This document shows positions 23,284-35,177 of a stretch of 64,000 bases of DNA, in pieces (within the stretch, counting starts at the first letter, position 1; the number at the start of each line of letters is the position of its first letter). The notes beneath the pieces are model-generated. The model was not told where the DNA came from. It saw only the letters and a list, made by a program, of their open reading frames with translations, and searched no databases. The translations under genes and the position numbers were made by a program. Source of the DNA: Edaphocola flava (GTDB taxonomy: Bacteria > Bacteroidota > Bacteroidia > Chitinophagales > Chitinophagaceae); assembly GCF_004118155.1 (NCBI RefSeq), contig NZ_SAIQ01000002.1, forward strand, positions 648,487 through 712,486. The letters run 5' to 3'.

Positions 23284-24339
23284 TTAAGCAGGAATGGCTC
23301 TGGACCGTTTCGTTTTACGAACCAGCAGTATAATACCGGCCAGGATCAGCAAGGAGGAAATGATCTCTGCCTGCGTCGGGTGTATAAAGCCCAGGTCATA
23401 TCTTGTATTGACCCTTACTTTCTCCACCAGGAAGCGTTCCAGCCCGTTAAAGATCAGGTAGAGACCGAATAGTTGCAGGGGCTCATTAAGTTTTTTTCTA
23501 AGGCTCCACAATATCGGGAAGATGATGAATACACAAGCCAGGAACTCCCATACAGAAGTAGGGAATACGGCAACCGGTAATACGGAATTATATTCCTCCT
23601 GGTCACCGGCAATCGGCATACCTTCATTGTTTACATTATGCTTGTAGTTCATAGCTACAAACCAGCGCGGCAGTACAGATGGGGCAGGGTAGTAGATATG
23701 CGGAATCTTACCTTCGAAGTGTTGCATATATTGTCCCTTTTCGGCAGCCACCTGGTTGTATTCCTCAATAGTGGCTGTTTTTACCGTACCATCGGCCTGG
23801 CTTACGTAAGCACTGTTATAGATACCCCAGTCTCCGTCGCCGGCAAAGTGACAACCCAGACGGCCTATACCATAAGCCAGGATCAATGCTGGTGCCGCTG
23901 CATCGCAAAGATGCCTGAAGTCCAGTTTTATTTTTCTGGCGAAATAATATAAGGCAACAGTAGCCAGTATCAGACCACCATAGAAGGTAAGCCCGCTGCG
24001 GGAAAACAGACTGCCGATAGGATCCTGAATAAAATCGCTCCAGGTCTCCAGAGCATTAAATACTTTGGCACCGATAAAGCCTGCAATAGCAGCTACGAAA
24101 ATAATATCCGATACCCTCTGTTGCGGATAGATTTTTTCACTCTGGCCGGTCTTTTTATTGATGCGGATATCCGGTTGTATCAAACCGGCTTTTGCTTTGC
24201 GCTTAAGTTCTTTCTGCAGTGCCAGTGCACCAAAGATGAAGCCGAGTGCAACAAAGAAGCCGAATGTCTTCAGGATGCTCAGCCCCGGGATGTCGATACC
24301 GAAGAGTCCCCGGATGAGGTAGTGGAAGTCAGGATACAT
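23284..24339 (-). CDS. lgt: prolipoprotein diacylglyceryl transferase
   Basis: Transfers diacylglycerol from phosphatidylglycerol to the lipobox cysteine of prolipoproteins at the inner membrane. There are seven TM segments. The Lgt signature is present as YGIGRLGCHFAGDGDWGIYN, corresponding to GRxGNFxNxE in E. coli, and SGLTFYGGLI corresponds to the HGGL loop. A long insertion (about 190-255) follows, as in other Bacteroidota Lgt proteins, giving 351 aa. The C-terminus has FNGLERFLVEKVRVN and the basic tail KTKRSRAIPA. A consensus promoter (24426-24455) lies upstream. Lipoprotein substrates are present in the window (NlpC/P60). Confidence 0.93.
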   Translation of the reverse strand: MYPDFHYLIRGLFGIDIPGLSILKTFGFFVALGFIFGALALQKELKRKAKAGLIQPDIRINKKTGQSEKIYPQQRVSDIIFVAAIAGFIGAKVFNALETWSDFIQDPIGSLFSRSGLTFYGGLILATVALYYFARKIKLDFRHLCDAAAPALILAYGIGRLGCHFAGDGDWGIYNSAYVSQADGTVKTATIEEYNQVAAEKGQYMQHFEGKIPHIYYPAPSVLPRWFVAMNYKHNVNNEGMPIAGDQEEYNSVLPVAVFPTSVWEFLACVFIIFPILWSLRKKLNEPLQLFGLYLIFNGLERFLVEKVRVNTRYDLGFIHPTQAEIISSLLILAGIILLVRKTKRSRAIPA

Positions 24340-24425
24340 AATTGATCAATACTTGCGTACTTGCTGTGCGCAAATTTTTTAAGAATAAGGAAATATCTGT
24401 GTACACCGGTTCTGTCTCTGCCGGA

Positions 24426-24455
24426 CAAAAATAAATAACCCGGTGTATAGTACAA
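24426..24455 (-). promoter_or_regulatory. consensus promoter of lgt
   Basis: On the minus strand: TTG (24455-24453), a 19-nt spacer, then TATTTTTG (24433-24426). The promoter is embedded in the porT terminator hairpin (24437-24476). Confidence 0.65.
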
Positions 24456-24476
24456 AGAAGAAATATACACCGGGTT
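24437..24476 (-). terminator. terminator after porT
   Basis: 13-bp perfect stem (AACCCGGTGTATA and complement) with a 14-nt loop, followed on the minus strand by TATTTATTTTTGT. It overlaps the lgt promoter. Confidence 0.75.
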
Positions 24477-24501
24477 GTAATTTGATATTTTTTTAAGGGA
24501 A

Positions 24502-25227
24502 CTATCCCTGTATCTGTATCGAAAAAGTTATCATGCGGCTGTTTATTTTGTCAATCGCATTGGATAATGGAATGGTATTATCAGGGAAGTGATTGTTCAT
24601 CATGCCCTGGCTGATCTTGATCTCCGGAGAGAAAATAAAGTTAGGGTATATAAATTCCAGCCCGAAGCCTACCTCGGCAGAAAGATCATTAGGCTTTATA
24701 CGCAATACCTCGTCCGATCTGCGGGAGCGGGCATTGGAGGCCATATCATAATCAAAGCGGCCACCCAGCAAGCCGTAAAAACGGAAATTGTGTATGCGGT
24801 CACTCTTGAACTTTAACTGCAAGGGCAGCTGCCCGTATATCGATTCGATCTTGTTGTCCTGGACGATGCCGCTTCGGCTCACCGTGCGTATCCCTTTCTC
24901 TGCAAATACAACGCCGGGTATAAAACGCAGGTCAATGAATTTGTTGATTCTTAAAGAGCCCATCAGCCCGATATGGAATCCGGGACCCCATTTAGGTTGT
25001 ATCACCTGAAAGGTATCCTGCTGCACAAAATAGTTGGTATTGCTAATCTTGAATGCAGAGGCATTGGCACCGAAGGTCAGCCCGAAGTAATATAACTTAC
25101 TGTCGTGCTCCTCCATATTCATTACTTTTTCCTGTGCTGTAGCAGTTTGCTTTGCAGCAAACAATAATACCGCAGCACCAATAATATACCGGCTTAGATG
25201 TGTGAGATAAGAATTGCGTATGTTCAT
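24502..25227 (-). CDS. porT: PorT-like outer-membrane beta-barrel protein
   Basis: 241 aa with a signal peptide (about 1-31, ending TATAQE) and an eight-stranded-type barrel pattern: alternating aromatic and glycine strands FGLTFGANASAF, FHIGLMGSLRIN, FRFYGLLGGRFDYDM, EVGFGLEFIYPNFIFSPEIK and a final strand ending in SIQIQG. PorT/SprT is needed for type IX secretion and gliding. It commonly sits next to ubiE in Bacteroidota, as it does here (82 nt downstream). The two T9SS cargo proteins in this window support a working system. The symbol rests on synteny and barrel pattern. Confidence 0.75.
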   Translation of the reverse strand: MNIRNSYLTHLSRYIIGAAVLLFAAKQTATAQEKVMNMEEHDSKLYYFGLTFGANASAFKISNTNYFVQQDTFQVIQPKWGPGFHIGLMGSLRINKFIDLRFIPGVVFAEKGIRTVSRSGIVQDNKIESIYGQLPLQLKFKSDRIHNFRFYGLLGGRFDYDMASNARSRRSDEVLRIKPNDLSAEVGFGLEFIYPNFIFSPEIKISQGMMNNHFPDNTIPLSNAIDKINSRMITFSIQIQG

Positions 25228-25308
25228 TATACGTTCAGTGTATGGTAAAAACGAAAGCCGACGAGGCTTTAGTATCTGTTATAACAGGGTAAATATACTG
25301 TTTTCTTT

Positions 25309-26046
25309 TTATTTCTCAGCGGTATACAGTGTGGTAATGCCAAATGTCAGCGGACGTGCTTTTACTTGCTTAAAGCCGCATTTGGTCAGGATCTTAAGGA
25401 AATCCTGTCCTTCAGGGAAGGCCGCCACGCTCTGTGGTAAATAAGTGTATGCTGTAGCATCTTTGGATACGGCTTTACCGATGGTCGGCAAAATGTACCG
25501 GAAGTAAAACTTATACAGCTGACGGAACGGGAATTTTTTCGGATGCGAAAACTCCAGTATGGCCAGGCGGCCACCGGAGCGCAGTACGCGCTGCATCTGG
25601 CTCAAACCTTTCTCCAGGTTTTCAAAATTACGTACACCATAGGCACAGGTAATGGCATCAAAACTATTATCTTCAAAAGGTAATTGCTCACTATCTCCGT
25701 ACATCAGGCTGATTTTATCTTCCAGCTGTTTCTCCTTCATTTTGGTACGCCCTACAGCCAGCATCCCTTCAGAGATGTCCACACCCGTTACTTTGTCCGG
25801 ACTGATGGCCAGGCAGGCAATAGCAAAATCGCCGGTACCGGTAGCCACATCCAGGATCTGTTTAGGCTGTATCGGTTCAATAGAGCGAATGGCTTTCTTT
25901 CTCCAGCCTTTATCAATGCCTAAAGACAGTAAGTGGTTCAGGAAATCATATTTACCGGCGATACGGTCAAACATGCCGGCAACTTGTTCTTTTTTATTGA
26001 GATCAGATTCGGGCAGGGGTACTACCATTTTTCTTGAATTGTCCAT
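25309..26046 (-). CDS. ubiE: demethylmenaquinone methyltransferase
   Basis: SAM-dependent C-methyltransferase that makes menaquinone from demethylmenaquinone (MenG), the only quinone expected in Bacteroidota. Signatures: VAGMFDRIAGKYDFLNHLLS, the SAM motif ILDVATGTGDFAIA, and ITCAYGVRNFENLEKGLSQM (cited as CAYGVRNFENLEKGL), plus FSHPKKFPFRQLYKFYF and YLPQSVAAFPEGQ near the C-terminus. The 245-aa length is normal. It is followed by porT and preceded by its own -7 box. Confidence 0.95.
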   Translation of the reverse strand: MDNSRKMVVPLPESDLNKKEQVAGMFDRIAGKYDFLNHLLSLGIDKGWRKKAIRSIEPIQPKQILDVATGTGDFAIACLAISPDKVTGVDISEGMLAVGRTKMKEKQLEDKISLMYGDSEQLPFEDNSFDAITCAYGVRNFENLEKGLSQMQRVLRSGGRLAILEFSHPKKFPFRQLYKFYFRYILPTIGKAVSKDATAYTYLPQSVAAFPEGQDFLKILTKCGFKQVKARPLTFGITTLYTAEK

Positions 26047-26056
26047 AATGTGGGTA

Positions 26057-26064
26057 CAAAGATA
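26057..26064 (-). promoter_or_regulatory. -7 box of ubiE
   Basis: On the minus strand this reads TATCTTTG, 10 nt before the ATG, giving an almost leaderless transcript. No -33 TTG is visible. Confidence 0.5.
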
Positions 26065-26102
26065 GTAAGATATTGATTTGAAACGCGATAAAAGTGATGG
26101 GT

Positions 26103-26597
26103 TTATATCTTTTTACCCAGTATGACCAGTGTGCGCTTAGCCTGCGGCATATGTGCTATTTCCGGCAGGCGGCCCCATTCTTCAAAGCCCGCCCTGGTAA
26201 AGAGTTTGAGGCTGGGCTCGTTATGTGCAAAGATAAAACCCAGCAGGTTGGAAATGCCCAGTTCGGGCGCCATTTCTATAAGCTGGTTCAGCGCCATCTT
26301 GCCATACCCTTTGCCCTGGTGCTCATTTGCAATATACATACTCACTTCGGCGGTGTTGCGGTAAGCAGGACGGCCATAAAAATTGCTGAGGCTAAGCCAG
26401 CCAGCAGGCGCGCCGGCTTCATTGATTAAGATCCATACCGGGCGATCACTTTTCTGGTGCGCTTCATACCATTCTTCACGGGCAGAAAAGGGAAGGGGTT
26501 CTGTGTCAGCAGTGGCCAGTCCGGCTGGTATGCTATCGTTATAAACGCGGTTTATGAAATGAAGATGTTCGGGCTGCGCGGGGCTGAAATGGAGCAT
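26103..26597 (-). CDS. GNAT acetyltransferase, phosphinothricin acetyltransferase-like
   Basis: 164-aa GNAT protein close in pattern to the phosphinothricin/methionine-sulfone acetyltransferase subgroup: INRVYNDSIPAGLATADTEP, GRPAYRNTAEVSMYIANEHQGKGYGKMAL (cited as YRNTAEVSMYIANEHQGKGY, holding the Q/RxxGxG/A acetyl-CoA loop), LLGFIFAHNEPSLKLFTRAGFEEWG. The substrate is unknown. It is transcribed away from rpoB, and a -7 box TAGATTTG lies 56 nt upstream on its strand. Confidence 0.82.
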   Translation of the reverse strand: MLHFSPAQPEHLHFINRVYNDSIPAGLATADTEPLPFSAREEWYEAHQKSDRPVWILINEAGAPAGWLSLSNFYGRPAYRNTAEVSMYIANEHQGKGYGKMALNQLIEMAPELGISNLLGFIFAHNEPSLKLFTRAGFEEWGRLPEIAHMPQAKRTLVILGKKI

Positions 26598-26653
26598 ATT
26601 CTAATATTTTTAACAAATAATTATATAAAATATAGTTAAATCGTGTGTTTTTA

Positions 26654-26661
26654 CAAATCTA
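26654..26661 (-). promoter_or_regulatory. -7 box of the PAT-like GNAT gene
   Basis: On the minus strand this reads TAGATTTG, 56 nt before the start codon. There is no -33 partner. Confidence 0.4.
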
Positions 26662-26713
26662 TTAACAAAACAAAATGTTAAATTTCTGAAAATTCAAAAA
26701 TATTTTAGAAAAA

Positions 26714-26744
26714 TTGGTCAATTCATCTTATGGTCGTATCTTTG
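26714..26744 (+). promoter_or_regulatory. consensus promoter of rpoBC
   Basis: TTG at 26714-26716, a 20-nt spacer, then TATCTTTG at 26737-26744, in an AT-rich context. It leaves a leader of about 140 nt before the rpoB ATG, in which I see no clear attenuator. Confidence 0.85.
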
Positions 26745-26892
26745 CAATCCTCTCTAAACAGAGGAAAACGTACGTGCAATATCAACTTGATCAAAATACT
26801 TATTAAATTTTATTGTTAAACCTGTTCAAAAAGGACATCTTTTTTGGATGGGATTTTTCTGTTTATACCCAATAAATTGGTTTAGATTACTT

Positions 26893-29800
26893 ATGTCGAA
26901 ACAATTAAAACGCACACAGTCGGGTCGTGTTAACTTTGCAAAGATACACGATGTAGCGGAGACGCCCGATCTGTTAGCCATTCAGCTGCAATCATTCCAG
27001 GATTTCTTCCAATTGGAAACCACGCCTGATAAGCGTGACAACGAAGGTTTGTTCCGCGTATTCAAGGAGAACTTCCCGATTACGGATACCCGCAACATCT
27101 TTGTGCTGGAATTCCTGGACTACTTCATCGATCCGCCACGTTACTCTATCGAAGAGTGTATGGATCGCGGACTTACGTATTCCGTGCCGTTAAAAGCTAA
27201 GCTGCGTCTGAGTTGTAACGATGAGGAACACGTAGATTTTGAAACTATTGTTCAGGATGTGTTCCTGGGTAATATCCCATACATGACCCCACAGGGTACT
27301 TTCGTGATCAATGGCGCTGAGCGCGTTGTCGTATCTCAGCTGCACCGTTCTCCTGGTGTATTCTTTGGTCAGAGTACACACCCTAATGGTACCAAAATTT
27401 ACTCTGCCCGTGTAATTCCGTTTAAAGGTGCATGGATGGAGTTCGCAACAGATATCAATAACGTAATGTATGCGTACATCGACCGTAAGAAGAAATTCCC
27501 GGTTACTACCTTACTGCGTTCTATCGGTTTCGAAAATGATAAAGACATCCTGAACCTGTTCGGTATGGCTGATCAGGTAAAAGCAGACAGAAAATCACTG
27601 CAGGCTAATATCGGTCGTCGTCTGGCAGAGCGCGTACTGCGCACCTGGACAGAAGACTTCGTTGATGAAGATACCGGTGAAGTTGTTTCTATAGAGCGTA
27701 ACGAAGTTATCCTGGAGCGTGACAGCGTTCTGGATGAAGAATATATCGATTCTATCCTGGAAATGGGTGTAGATTCTATCTACATTCAAAAAGAAGAGTT
27801 GAGCGGTGATTACTCTATCATCTACAACACTTTAAATAAAGATACTTCCAACTCTGAGCTGGAAGCGGTACAACACATCTACCGTCAGTTACGTGGTAGT
27901 GATGCACCGGATGATGAAACCGCCCGCGGTATCATCGAAAAACTGTTCTTCTCTGACAAACGTTATGATCTGGGTGAAGTAGGTCGCTACAAGATCAACC
28001 GTAAACTGGAGATGGATCAGAGCAATACTAAAAAAGTATTGAGCAAAGAAGATATCATTGCTATCATTAAATATCTGGTACGCCTGTCTAACGGTAAAGC
28101 AGAGATCGATGATATCGATCACCTGAGCAACCGTCGTGTACGTACAGTAGGTGAGCAATTATATGCACAATTCGGTGTAGGTCTGAGCCGTATGGCACGT
28201 ACCATCCGTGAGCGTATGAATGTTCGTGATAATGAGGTGTTCACTCCGATCGACCTGATCAATGCGAGAACACTGTCTTCTGTAATCAACTCTTTCTTCG
28301 GTACATCTCAGTTATCTCAGTTCCTGGATCAGACCAACCCGCTGTCTGAGATCACGCACAAGCGTCGTATCTCTGCACTCGGACCAGGTGGTCTGTCTCG
28401 TGAAAGAGCCGGCTTCGAGGTACGTGACGTTCACTACTCTCACTATGGCCGTCTGTGTACCATTGAAACTCCAGAGGGTCCAAACATCGGTCTGATCTCT
28501 ACACTATGTGTACACGCTAAGATCAATGATATGGGCTTCATCGAAACACCTTATCGTAAAGTTGATAATGGTAAAGTAGATCTGAAACACCAGATTTATC
28601 TGAGTGCGGAAGAGGAAGATGATAAAAAAATTGCACAGGCGAACGTTCCTCTGGATGACAAAGGAAGCTTCGCTGAAGATAAAATCAAATCCCGTGAAAC
28701 AGGTGACTTCCCTATCCTGGAAAGAGAAGAGGTTCAGTACATGGACGTCGCTCCTAACCAGATCGTAGGTCTGTCCGCATCTCTGATTCCGTTCCTGGAG
28801 CATGATGATGCCAACCGTGCGTTGATGGGATCAAACATGCAACGTCAGGCTGTACCACTGATCCGCCCTCAGGCGCCTATCGTTGGTACCGGTCTGGAAG
28901 CAAAAGCTGCCCGCGATGCCCGTACGCAAATTCATGCAGAAGGTACCGGTGTGGTAGAATATGTAGATGCAAATGAAATTCACGTTCGTTACGATCGTAC
29001 AGACAAACAACGTCTGGTATCTTTCGAAGACGATCTGAAAGTATATAAACTAATCAAATACCGTAAAACGAACCAAAGTACTTCTATCACCCTGAAGCCT
29101 GCTGTACGCAAAAATCAGAAAGTGGTAGCAGGTGACTTCCTGACTGAAGGTTATGCAACACAGAAAGGTGAGCTGGCACTGGGCCGTAACCTGAAAGTAG
29201 CATTCATGCCTTGGAAAGGGTACAACTTCGAGGATGCGATCGTAATTAATGAAAAAGTAGTTCGTGAGGACTTATTCACTTCTATTCACGTTGATGAGTA
29301 TGAACTGGAAGTACGTGCGACTAAATTAGGTGAAGAAGAACTGACTTCAGATATCCCTAACATCTCTGAAGATGCGACTAAAGACCTGGATGAAAATGGT
29401 ATTATCCGTATCGGTGCGCATGTAAAAGAAGGTGATATCATGATTGGTAAGATCACTCCTAAAGGAGAATCTGATCCTACTCCTGAAGAGAAACTGTTAC
29501 GTGCGATCTTCGGTGATAAAGCCGGTGATGCGAAAGATGCTTCTCTGAAAGCACCTCCGAGCACTGATGGTGTAATCATCGGAAAACAATTATTCCAAAG
29601 AGCTAAGAAAGATAAATCTCAGAAACTGAGAGAGAAGAGCGATCTGGAAAAAATTGAAAAAGTACACGTAGAGAATGCTGAAGCCGTAAAAAAACTGTTA
29701 CTGGAAAAACTGCAGATCTTACTGGCTGATAAAGCTTCTGCCGGTGTTACCAATACATATGGTGAGCCTGTAATCAGTAAAGGTGGTAAATTCAGTTCTA

Positions 29801-30723
29801 AAGTACTGAACTCTGTTGACTTCCAGAATGTAAATCCATTAGGATGGACTAACGAAGAAGAAACAGATGATCTGGTAAACCAGTTGTTACACAACTATAA
29901 TATTAAATATAACGAAGAGCTGGGCCGTTACAAACGCGAGAAGTTCAATCTGTCTATCGGTGATGAGTTACCAACAGGTGTATTGAAACTGGCGAAAGTA
30001 TACATGGCGATCAAGCGTAAGCTGAAAGTAGGTGATAAGATGGCGGGTCGTCACGGTAACAAAGGTATCGTATCCCGTATCGTACGTGCAGAAGATATGC
30101 CGTTCCTGGAAGATGGTACACCGGTAGATATCGTTCTGAACCCACTGGGGGTACCTTCCCGTATGAACCTTGGCCAGATCTATGAAACGATCTTAGGATG
30201 GGCAGGTGAAAAACTGGGTCTGAACTTTGCTACTCCGATCTTTGACGGTGCTTCTGTAGATGAGATCAAAGGCCTGATCGATGAGGCAGGTTTACCTAGC
30301 TTCGGTCACACTTATCTGTATGATGGTGAAACCGGTGAGCGCTTTGACCAGAAAGCTACAGTTGGTATCATCTATATGATCAAACTGCATCACATGGTTG
30401 ATGATAAGATGCACGCCCGTTCTATCGGACCATACTCACTCATCACACAGCAGCCATTGGGTGGTAAAGCCCAGTTCGGTGGTCAGCGTTTCGGTGAGAT
30501 GGAGGTATGGGCACTGGAAGCATACGGTGCATCTAACATCCTGCAGGAGTTACTGACGATCAAATCGGATGATATCGTAGGTCGTGCGAAAACGTACGAA
30601 GCGATTGTGAAAGGAGATAATATCCCTAAAGCGGGTACTCCGGAATCCTTCAACGTATTGATACACGAGCTGAGAGGTCTGGGTCTGGAACTGACCTTCG
30701 AGAACAATGAAAGTAAGAACTAA
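26893..30723 (+). CDS. rpoB: DNA-directed RNA polymerase subunit beta
   Basis: Core RNA polymerase subunit. The protein starts [18 protein letters not shown], typical of Bacteroidota RpoB. The in-frame ATG 45 nt upstream ([12 protein letters not shown]) is unlikely to be the start. The rifampicin region is intact ([20 protein letters not shown] and [17 protein letters not shown]), as are [10 protein letters not shown] and the C-terminal [10 protein letters not shown]-like [18 protein letters not shown]. About 1276 aa. No rpl gene lies in front, which is unusual for this locus. It is 123 nt upstream of rpoC, with a small stem-loop between. Confidence 0.98.
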   Translation: MSKQLKRTQSGRVNFAKIHDVAETPDLLAIQLQSFQDFFQLETTPDKRDNEGLFRVFKENFPITDTRNIFVLEFLDYFIDPPRYSIEECMDRGLTYSVPLKAKLRLSCNDEEHVDFETIVQDVFLGNIPYMTPQGTFVINGAERVVVSQLHRSPGVFFGQSTHPNGTKIYSARVIPFKGAWMEFATDINNVMYAYIDRKKKFPVTTLLRSIGFENDKDILNLFGMADQVKADRKSLQANIGRRLAERVLRTWTEDFVDEDTGEVVSIERNEVILERDSVLDEEYIDSILEMGVDSIYIQKEELSGDYSIIYNTLNKDTSNSELEAVQHIYRQLRGSDAPDDETARGIIEKLFFSDKRYDLGEVGRYKINRKLEMDQSNTKKVLSKEDIIAIIKYLVRLSNGKAEIDDIDHLSNRRVRTVGEQLYAQFGVGLSRMARTIRERMNVRDNEVFTPIDLINARTLSSVINSFFGTSQLSQFLDQTNPLSEITHKRRISALGPGGLSRERAGFEVRDVHYSHYGRLCTIETPEGPNIGLISTLCVHAKINDMGFIETPYRKVDNGKVDLKHQIYLSAEEEDDKKIAQANVPLDDKGSFAEDKIKSRETGDFPILEREEVQYMDVAPNQIVGLSASLIPFLEHDDANRALMGSNMQRQAVPLIRPQAPIVGTGLEAKAARDARTQIHAEGTGVVEYVDANEIHVRYDRTDKQRLVSFEDDLKVYKLIKYRKTNQSTSITLKPAVRKNQKVVAGDFLTEGYATQKGELALGRNLKVAFMPWKGYNFEDAIVINEKVVREDLFTSIHVDEYELEVRATKLGEEELTSDIPNISEDATKDLDENGIIRIGAHVKEGDIMIGKITPKGESDPTPEEKLLRAIFGDKAGDAKDASLKAPPSTDGVIIGKQLFQRAKKDKSQKLREKSDLEKIEKVHVENAEAVKKLLLEKLQILLADKASAGVTNTYGEPVISKGGKFSSKVLNSVDFQNVNPLGWTNEEETDDLVNQLLHNYNIKYNEELGRYKREKFNLSIGDELPTGVLKLAKVYMAIKRKLKVGDKMAGRHGNKGIVSRIVRAEDMPFLEDGTPVDIVLNPLGVPSRMNLGQIYETILGWAGEKLGLNFATPIFDGASVDEIKGLIDEAGLPSFGHTYLYDGETGERFDQKATVGIIYMIKLHHMVDDKMHARSIGPYSLITQQPLGGKAQFGGQRFGEMEVWALEAYGASNILQELLTIKSDDIVGRAKTYEAIVKGDNIPKAGTPESFNVLIHELRGLGLELTFENNESKN

Positions 30724-30730
30724 GTTATAA

Positions 30731-30762
30731 ATACGGCGGGTACGATTCCGCATCCGCCGTAT
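30731..30762. other. rpoB-rpoC intercistronic stem-loop
   Basis: A 9-bp stem (ATACGGCGG / CCGCCGTAT) with a 14-nt loop and no T-tract. It looks like an RNA-processing or stability hairpin, not a terminator. Confidence 0.55.
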
Positions 30763-30846
30763 CTTAATACCCTTACTTTTAACAACAAAAAATATTTAAT
30801 AATTAAAGCAAGGAATAGCTATTCCACGCTTCAATTCAAATAAAAA

Positions 30847-33800
30847 ATGGCAATAAAGAAAGATAATCGCCCAAAATCGGGTTTCGACAAGATTACGATT
30901 AGCCTTGCTTCTCCGGATGCTATCCTGGATCGCTCTTACGGTGAAGTATTAAAACCGGAAACGATCAACTACCGTACTTATAAGCCTGAGCGCGACGGTC
31001 TGTTCTGTGAGAAGATTTTCGGACCAGTAAAAGACTACGAATGTTATTGTGGAAAGTACAAGCGTATCCGTTATAAGGGTATCGTTTGTGACCGTTGTGG
31101 TGTAGAAGTTACTGAGAAGAAAGTACGTCGTGAGCGTATGGGTCACCTGAAACTGGTTGTACCTATCGTGCACATCTGGTATTTCAAATCATTACCGAAT
31201 AAAATTGGTTACCTGTTAGGTTCCAGCTCTAAAAAACTGGAAAGCATTGTTTACTACGAACGTTATGTAGTAATCCAGGCAGGTGAGGCGGAAGAAATGA
31301 TCCGTCAGAAATTAAACTTAAAAGACAGCGAAAAAACATACCTGCAATTATTGTCTGAAGACGAGTACCTGGATATCCAGGACGCACTGTCTAAAGAGAA
31401 CCAATACCTGCCGGATGAAGATCCTAATAAATTCGTAGCGAAAATGGGTGCTGAAGCAGTTCAGGATCTGTTGGGCCGTCTGGATCTGGATTCTTTATCT
31501 TACGAGCTGCGTGCTGCTGCTGCGAACGAGACTTCTCAGCAACGTAAGCAAGAGGCGCTGAAACGCCTGAGCGTGGTAGAAGCGTTCCGTGATGCTAATA
31601 CCCGTATCGAAAATAAACCGGAGTGGATGGTGATGCAGTATCTGCCAATCATTCCACCGGAACTGCGTCCGTTAGTACCTCTGGATGGTGGTCGTTTTGC
31701 GTCTTCTGACCTGAATGACCTGTATCGCCGTGTGATTATCCGTAACAACCGTCTGAAACGTTTGTTAGAGATCAAAGCACCGGAAGTAATCCTGCGTAAC
31801 GAGAAACGTATGTTACAGGAAGCGGTAGACTCTCTGTTCGATAACAGCCGTAAATCAAATGCTGTTAAGGCAGAAGGTGGCCGTGCACTGAAATCATTAT
31901 CAGATGTACTGAAAGGTAAACAAGGTCGTTTCCGTCAGAACTTATTGGGTAAGCGTGTTGACTATTCTGGTCGTTCAGTTATCGTAGTAGGACCTGAAAT
32001 GCAGTTACATGAGTGTGGTATTCCTAAAGATATGGCGGCTGAGTTATTCAAACCGTTCATTATCCGTAAATTAATAGAAAGAGGTATCGTTAAAACCGTA
32101 AAATCAGCTAAGAAACTGGTTGAACGTAAAGAAGCGGTAGTTTGGGATATCCTTGAAAACGTACTGAAAGGTCACCCGGTAATGTTAAACCGTGCCCCAA
32201 CGCTGCACAGATTATCTATCCAGGCCTTCCAGCCACGTATGATCGAAGGTAAAGCGATCCAGTTGCACCCTCTGGTGTGTTCTGCGTTCAATGCCGATTT
32301 CGATGGTGACCAGATGGCGGTACACGTACCGTTAAGTAATGCGGCTATCCTCGAGGCACAAATGCTGATGCTGGCTTCTCATAACATCCTGAACCCTCAG
32401 AATGGTACACCAATCACCCTGCCTTCTCAGGACATGGTATTAGGTCTGTACTATTTGACAAAAGGTAAAAAGACCAATGAAGAGGAAACCATCAAAGGTC
32501 AGGGTATGACTTTCTATAGCGCTGAAGAAGTAATCATCGCGCATAATGAAGGTAGAGTAGCACTGCATGCGTGGATCAGAGTAAAAGCTGATGTACGTGG
32601 TAAAGACGGACAGCTGGAGCGTAAACTGATCGAAACTACTGTAGGTCGCGTACTGTTCAACCAGGTTGTACCTAAAGAGAACGGTTATGTAAACGCACTG
32701 CTGACGAAGAAATCACTGCGTGAGATCATCGGTGCAATCCTGAAAAATACAAATATTCCTAAAACCGTTCGATTCCTGGACGATATTAAACAAATCGGAT
32801 ACCGTACGGCCTTCCGTGGTGGTTTATCGTTCAACATCAATGACCTGACCATTCCGGATATCAAAGAGAAACTGGTTGAGAATGCACAGGTAGAAGTTGA
32901 TGAGGTTTGGGATAACTATAACATGGGTCTGATCACCAACAACGAACGTTACAACCAGATCATCGATATCTGGTCTCGTGTAGATACGAGAGTAACTGAA
33001 ACACTGATCACCGAAATGGCTAATGATAAACAAGGGTTTAACTCTGTATACATGATGCTGGATTCCGGAGCCCGTGGTTCTAAACAACAGGTAAAACAGC
33101 TGGCTGGTCTGAGAGGTCTGATGGCAAAACCACGTCGTAGTGGTTCAAGCGGTTCTGAGATTATCGAGAACCCGATCTTGTCTAACTTCAAAACAGGTCT
33201 GTCGGTATTAGAATACTTCATCTCTACGCACGGTGCCCGTAAGGGTCTTGCGGATACGGCCCTGAAAACGGCGGATGCGGGTTATCTGACCCGTCGTCTG
33301 GTAGACGTTGCTCAGGACGTAGTAATCAATAGTGAAGATTGTGGTACATTACGTGGTCTGGCTACATCAGCACTGAAAGACAACGAGGAGATCGTAGAAC
33401 CATTGTTCGATCGTATCCTGGGTCGTACTTCACTGCACGATGTTTATCACCCGCACACAGAAGAGCTGATCGTTAATGCAGGTATTGAAATTGACGAAGA
33501 TATCGCTAATGCTATCGAAGAAGCAGGTATCGAAATCGTTGAAATCCGTTCTGTACTGACTTGTGAGGCTAAGCGTGGTGTATGTGCTAAGTGTTACGGT
33601 AAAAACCTGGCTACAGGTTATATGACTCAGAAAGGTGATGCAGTAGGTATTATCGCTGCACAGTCGATTGGTGAGCCGGGTACACAGCTGACATTACGTA
33701 CCTTCCACGTGGGTGGTACGGCGAACTCTTCTGCGATCGAGTCTAACTTAATCGCTAAGTTCGAAGGTACCGTTCAGTTCGATGGTCTGCGTACTGTTAA

Positions 33801-35169
33801 AACAATTACTGAAGAAGGCGAAGAAGGACAAGTAGTAATCGGTCGTACCGGTGAGCTGCGTGTAATGGATCTGGAAGAAGATCGCCTGATGAACACACAT
33901 AACATTCCTTACGGTTCTATTCTGAAAGTGAAAAACGGTCAGAAAATCAAGAAAGGTGATATTATCTGTTCATGGGATCCGTTCAATGCCGTTATCATCT
34001 CTGAGATCGACGGTACAGTAGATTTCGAGAACGTAATTGAAGGTATCACTTTCCGTGAAGAAGCGGATGAGCAAACAGGTCACCGTGAGAAAGTGGTTAT
34101 CGAGACAAAAGATAAAAACAAAATTCCTTCTATCCTGATCAATGGTAAAGAAGTGAAAACATACAACTTACCAGTTGGCTCACACATTGGTATCAATATG
34201 GGTGACAGAGTGAAGAGCGGTCAGGTAATTGTGAAGATACCACGTGTAATGGGTCGTTCCAAAGATATCACCGGGGGTCTTCCTCGTGTTACCGAGTTGT
34301 TCGAAGCACGTAACCCGTCTAACCCTTCTGTAGTAGCAGAGATTGATGGTGTAGTAAGCTTCGGTAACATCAAGCGTGGTAACCGTGAGATCATCGTTGA
34401 AAGCCGTGAGGGTATGGTTAAAAAATACCTGGTGCCGCTGACACGTCAGATCACTGTTCAGGATGGTGACTTCATCAAAGCGGGTAATCCGCTGTCTGAT
34501 GGTGCCATCACTCCTAGCGATATCCTGGCGATCAAAGGACCTAATGCGGTACAGGAATACCTGGTAAATGAAATTCAAGAGGTTTACCGTTTACAAGGGG
34601 TAAAAATCAATGATAAACACATCGAGGTAATTGTACGCCAGATGATGCGTAAAGTATCTGTTCAGGATCCTGGAGATACCCGCTTCCTGGAAGATGATAC
34701 TGTAGATAAGAATGATATTCTGGATGAAAATGACTGGATCTTTGATAAGAAAGTAGTTGTTGATGCCGGTGATTCTGAGAAATTCAGCGCTGGTCAGATC
34801 ACTACACTGCGTGAGATCCGTGAAGAGAACAGTATGATGCGCAGAGCAGATAAGAAACTTGTAGAATTCCGCGATGCGGTACCGGCTACATCTTCTCCAC
34901 TGCTGCAAGGTATCACCAAAGCGTCGCTGGGTGTACCAAGCTGGATCTCTGCAGCTTCCTTCCAGGAGACAACTAAAGTATTGTCTACTGCTGCGATCAA
35001 CGGTAAAGCCGATGATCTGACAGGTCTGAAAGAGAACGTAATTACAGGTGGTCTGATTCCTGCAGGTACTGGTATGCGTGAACTGAATGAGATGGTAGTT
35101 GGTTCTAAAGAAGAGTACGAACTGTTACTGGCTAACAGAGAGGTTCTGGAATTTGACGAAGAAGAGTAA
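30847..35169 (+). CDS. rpoC: DNA-directed RNA polymerase subunit beta'
   Basis: Catalytic subunit of RNA polymerase. The N-terminal zinc site is intact ([20 protein letters not shown]), the Mg-binding loop [12 protein letters not shown] is near residues 480-491, and the second zinc cysteines are in [15 protein letters not shown]. The trigger-loop and bridge-helix region includes [22 protein letters not shown] (cited as [18 protein letters not shown]). The 1440-aa length is normal for Bacteroidota. It is the last gene of the rpoBC unit, closed by a 26-bp perfect-stem terminator. Confidence 0.98.
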   Translation: MAIKKDNRPKSGFDKITISLASPDAILDRSYGEVLKPETINYRTYKPERDGLFCEKIFGPVKDYECYCGKYKRIRYKGIVCDRCGVEVTEKKVRRERMGHLKLVVPIVHIWYFKSLPNKIGYLLGSSSKKLESIVYYERYVVIQAGEAEEMIRQKLNLKDSEKTYLQLLSEDEYLDIQDALSKENQYLPDEDPNKFVAKMGAEAVQDLLGRLDLDSLSYELRAAAANETSQQRKQEALKRLSVVEAFRDANTRIENKPEWMVMQYLPIIPPELRPLVPLDGGRFASSDLNDLYRRVIIRNNRLKRLLEIKAPEVILRNEKRMLQEAVDSLFDNSRKSNAVKAEGGRALKSLSDVLKGKQGRFRQNLLGKRVDYSGRSVIVVGPEMQLHECGIPKDMAAELFKPFIIRKLIERGIVKTVKSAKKLVERKEAVVWDILENVLKGHPVMLNRAPTLHRLSIQAFQPRMIEGKAIQLHPLVCSAFNADFDGDQMAVHVPLSNAAILEAQMLMLASHNILNPQNGTPITLPSQDMVLGLYYLTKGKKTNEEETIKGQGMTFYSAEEVIIAHNEGRVALHAWIRVKADVRGKDGQLERKLIETTVGRVLFNQVVPKENGYVNALLTKKSLREIIGAILKNTNIPKTVRFLDDIKQIGYRTAFRGGLSFNINDLTIPDIKEKLVENAQVEVDEVWDNYNMGLITNNERYNQIIDIWSRVDTRVTETLITEMANDKQGFNSVYMMLDSGARGSKQQVKQLAGLRGLMAKPRRSGSSGSEIIENPILSNFKTGLSVLEYFISTHGARKGLADTALKTADAGYLTRRLVDVAQDVVINSEDCGTLRGLATSALKDNEEIVEPLFDRILGRTSLHDVYHPHTEELIVNAGIEIDEDIANAIEEAGIEIVEIRSVLTCEAKRGVCAKCYGKNLATGYMTQKGDAVGIIAAQSIGEPGTQLTLRTFHVGGTANSSAIESNLIAKFEGTVQFDGLRTVKTITEEGEEGQVVIGRTGELRVMDLEEDRLMNTHNIPYGSILKVKNGQKIKKGDIICSWDPFNAVIISEIDGTVDFENVIEGITFREEADEQTGHREKVVIETKDKNKIPSILINGKEVKTYNLPVGSHIGINMGDRVKSGQVIVKIPRVMGRSKDITGGLPRVTELFEARNPSNPSVVAEIDGVVSFGNIKRGNREIIVESREGMVKKYLVPLTRQITVQDGDFIKAGNPLSDGAITPSDILAIKGPNAVQEYLVNEIQEVYRLQGVKINDKHIEVIVRQMMRKVSVQDPGDTRFLEDDTVDKNDILDENDWIFDKKVVVDAGDSEKFSAGQITTLREIREENSMMRRADKKLVEFRDAVPATSSPLLQGITKASLGVPSWISAASFQETTKVLSTAAINGKADDLTGLKENVITGGLIPAGTGMRELNEMVVGSKEEYELLLANREVLEFDEEE

Positions 35170-35177
35170 TCAATTCA

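Noticed and set aside
26745-26892. L10-type autoregulatory leader before rpoB
   Set aside because: The leader is AT-rich, I found no convincing stem of the L10/L12-binding type, and no rpl genes follow.
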